From an uncultured Granulosicoccaceae bacterium (GTDB lineage Bacteria > Pseudomonadota > Gammaproteobacteria > Granulosicoccales > Granulosicoccaceae), in NCBI GenBank assembly GCA_938007995.1, contig CALLLW010000006.1, forward strand, positions 166,518-230,517: a DNA stretch of 64,000 nt, given 5' to 3'. This document shows, one piece after another, positions 62,352 through 64,000 of this stretch. The translations under genes and the position numbers were made by a program. The notes below the pieces were generated by a model. The model made no database searches. It was not told the DNA's origin and worked only from the letters and a program-made list of their open reading frames with translations. Positions within the stretch are counted from its first letter, which is position 1. Each line of letters opens with the position of its first letter.

Positions 62352-63638
62352 GACGATTATCTCTTTGAAATACAAGCCGCTAAGAATAATTTCTAACCAA
62401 ACACTGGTCAAACACGCCAGTAATCAGCGAAAACAGAAATAACATAAAAAATACAGTAACTTACCGGGATATTAACGATAATTCTTTCTATAATGACTAG
62501 GTTAAATGATCGAAAGATTTTGCAGGTGTTGGCAGTTGATCCTGAAAAGCTTGTACTGTCCGTGCTGAGTACACAGCTAGCATGACCTTAGGTCTGCATG
62601 GCGCAAAGGGCCCTTATTAAAGCATTCGGGCTTATAAAGGATTCGCTCTTACGTGGGTTGGTCGCCTGATGAATGATGCAGGCCGGGGTCAGGCGAGCTG
62701 GTTTTTCACCAACATTCAATAGCTGTTGATTTATTAACTTCTCTTTAGTGTAGGTGCGGTTCCGTCAGCACAGTCACTAATGATAAAAACGTTACCGACT
62801 AGTGGCCGTGGAGAGTGCAGTATAATGAGCAGCGTGTTGGTGATAACGATGTGGCGTTGCAGAGTAAAGAAACTTGTTCCCCCAGGCGACGGTGCTGTTC
62901 GGAGGTAAAGAGCGCTAACCGCAATGGGAATCTCGCCGGGTGGGTAAAGGGTTGGTGAGTGATGGGTGGAAATGTAATTGCGTCCGATCAAAATAGTCGA
63001 TGTTGTCTAAGAGCCAGATTAATGTGCTTGTCTGGCGGGCGAAGTGTAGGGCAGAGAAATACCCTGCATGTCTAAGTGCATAACATTTGAAGCAATTGGT
63101 ACCCACTAGAAAGAGTAGTGTTGCAAGAATAGCTGAGGCGCGTGAGTTTCCACCGCCTACATGTAGGCGGATAGACATAGGCGGATAGGCATTCGGGATA
63201 ATTACATGTAGCCGGTGAAAGATCGCGTGCATTCGGGGACCGCAGTGACGTGTGTTTCAGGATGGGCACAAATAACCAGAGCGGGATAACACGTGCAAGC
63301 CGATCACACACGTCGCCAGCCACCCGCATGTGAGCTCTAGAGTAATCAAGAGGGAGGCGCAAATATTTCGCACATGCGTAAAAAAAACGATGATACAAAG
63401 GCAATAAAGGTAAAACAGCAGGTAACAACTACTGGCTTGCGTTGTGCATTGGAGTGGCGCCGAGTTAAATTTCAAATCTACGTCATTATCTGAAAGCCGT
63501 GCTGGTTTGTCTTTCATTGAGTTCACTCCCCCTGCATCCTGTTGATAATATTACGTTCTTACCCTGTGTCGGCAGTAACGCTTCTAACAGTCATGGATAC
63601 AACGGACTGAAGTGCACGAAATTAATTTAAAAAGACAA
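62352..63638. other. Gene-free region upstream of the rRNA operon
   Basis: About 1.3 kb with no recognised gene. Short frames on the minus strand (between 62734 and 63526) overlap each other, are rich in S, R, H and C, and look like chance. The notable content is a set of palindromic elements around 63150-63225, listed separately. Confidence 0.45.
63153..63170. repeat. Perfect 18-bp palindrome near GTAG-type repeats
   Basis: CCGCCTACATGTAGGCGG is a perfect palindrome. The motif TAGGCGGATA recurs at 63163 and 63178, and ATTACATGTAGCCGG follows near 63200. The GTAG foot resembles the REP-like hairpins at 2661 and 43280. Confidence 0.6.
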
Positions 63639-63666
63639 TTGACAACTCTTCGGTTAGGTGTAGAAT
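63639..63666 (+). promoter_or_regulatory. rRNA operon promoter P1
   Basis: TTGACA (63639-63644), a 16-bp spacer and TAGAAT (63661-63666), with an AT-rich UP-like element just upstream (63620-63636) and a C-rich discriminator after the -10 box. It lies about 300 bp before the 16S gene, as expected for rrn P1. Confidence 0.8.
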
Positions 63667-63720
63667 CCCTGCTCCTGATGTCGCACAGACACGGCGCTTT
63701 AAATAAGTTTGCTAAATGTG

Positions 63721-63749
63721 TTGACAACAGATTTTAGCTCCCCTAAAAT
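63721..63749 (+). promoter_or_regulatory. rRNA operon promoter P2
   Basis: TTGACA (63721-63726), a 17-bp spacer and TAAAAT (63744-63749), almost a consensus sigma-70 promoter. It lies 82 bp after P1, a classic tandem rrn arrangement. Confidence 0.8.
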
Positions 63750-63778
63750 GGAGAGCTTGCTTGAACAAAAGTTCTTGC

Positions 63779-63797
63779 GCTGATCACAGTGATCAGC
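63779..63797 (+). other. Perfect hairpin in the rrn leader
   Basis: GCTGATCA and TGATCAGC around the loop CAG, 8 perfect pairs, downstream of P2 in the transcribed leader. It may be part of the leader structure used for antitermination or for RNase III processing. A GCTCATTTAAA directly after it is reminiscent of boxA but carries an extra base. Confidence 0.5.
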
Positions 63798-63970
63798 AAG
63801 CTCATTTAAAATTTGGTCTAAGTAACTTGTGTGGGTGCTTTCACGATGATGTTGCGCTAAGCAATAAAATCGATGAGGCATTCAAACCTAGTTAATTCAA
63901 CGTTAAGTAGTTTTAATTCAAGTTTGGACAAATCATCTTCGTTATATGAATCTTCGGATTCACCTTTATT

Positions 63971-64000
63971 AAACTGAAGAGTTTGATCCTGGCTCAGATT
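63971..64000 (+). rRNA. rrs: 16S ribosomal RNA, first 30 bases
   Basis: AAACTGAAGAGTTTGATCC and the following TGGCTCAGATT match the universal 5' end of bacterial 16S rRNA (the 27F primer region). The gene continues beyond the window. Tandem promoters P1 and P2 lie upstream. Confidence 0.97.

Noticed and set aside
62734..63526. Overlapping minus-strand frames upstream of the rRNA operon
   Set aside because: They overlap each other, are rich in S, H, R and C and include palindromic repeat DNA; most likely chance.
63800..63811. boxA antiterminator
   Set aside because: GCTCATTTAAA resembles boxA but has an extra base and lacks the ACA end; not called as a feature.
1..64000. CRISPR arrays, insertion sequences, phage genes or defence islands
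   Set aside because: No regularly spaced repeats with unique spacers, no transposase, integrase, restriction or Cas gene was recognised; the tandem arrays have no spacers.

Overview
The window looks like a chromosomal segment of a gammaproteobacterium of moderate GC content. I cannot name the genus. The evidence is gene content and order. The block metW, metX, yggT, proC, yggS, pilT, pilU, pyrC', pyrB, pyrR, ruvX, algH, gshB and a pil/chp-type chemosensory cluster follows, as far as I remember it, the Pseudomonas aeruginosa PA0389-PA0413 neighbourhood. The block asmA, mutY, yggX also matches a pseudomonad arrangement. Part of a type II secretion locus, moaC/D/E and an rRNA operon complete the picture of a free-living, respiring Gram-negative cell.

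Layout. 1-10.5 kb: a Na+/Ca2+ antiporter cut by the left edge, a sensor kinase/response regulator pair, two HtrA/Deg periplasmic proteases, a DUF938 methyltransferase, and divergent glpK/glpD for glycerol use. 10.5-16.4 kb: molybdopterin genes moaE/moaD divergent from moaC, then asmA, mutY, yggX and tRNA-Phe. 16.4-22.3 kb: a gene-poor stretch, a DoxX-like membrane protein, a DUF3581 protein, a polytopic transporter-like protein, a Tat-type YcbK peptidase-like protein, a ProQ/FinO RNA chaperone and a stand-alone GyrB/ParE-like TOPRIM protein. 22.4-30 kb: an enolase-superfamily enzyme, SCO and PCu(A)C copper chaperones, two lipoproteins (calcium-binding repeat type and VWA type), a cold-shock protein and a secreted trypsin-like protease. 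30.2-37.4 kb: gspC, gspD, gspE and gspF. 37.9-46.5 kb: an HU protein with a lysine-rich tail, metW/metX, yggT, proC, transaldolase, yggS, pilT and pilU. 46.6-51.6 kb: a compact overlapping operon gshB, algH, ruvX, pyrR, pyrB, pyrC'. 51.9-58.3 kb: a CheW, PilJ-like, ChpA-like operon. 58.4-64 kb: a small secreted protein, erpA, an M23 peptidase, a long intergenic region with palindromes, tandem rrn promoters, and the first 30 bases of 16S rRNA.

The most unusual item is the chemosensory operon at 51.9-58.3 kb. It sits where the twitching-motility pilGHIJK-chpA cluster is expected, but the receptor has lost the canonical hairpin-tip sequence. The ChpA-like kinase has lost the N-box asparagine and the G2 glycine motif and has no receiver domain, and pilG/pilH are missing from the site. 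The scaffold appears to have been kept without kinase chemistry. A second candidate is the ProQ/FinO gene followed by a 212-residue protein equivalent to the TOPRIM and tail half of GyrB/ParE without any ATPase half, with its acidic metal-binding residues kept.

Other recurring features are short tandem repeats of 10-15 bp in at least five intergenic spacers (one starting exactly at a stop codon), GTAG-footed REP-like hairpins, and a perfect 10-bp inverted repeat in the leader of gspD. All identifications come from reading the sequence and from remembered family motifs. No database search was run.
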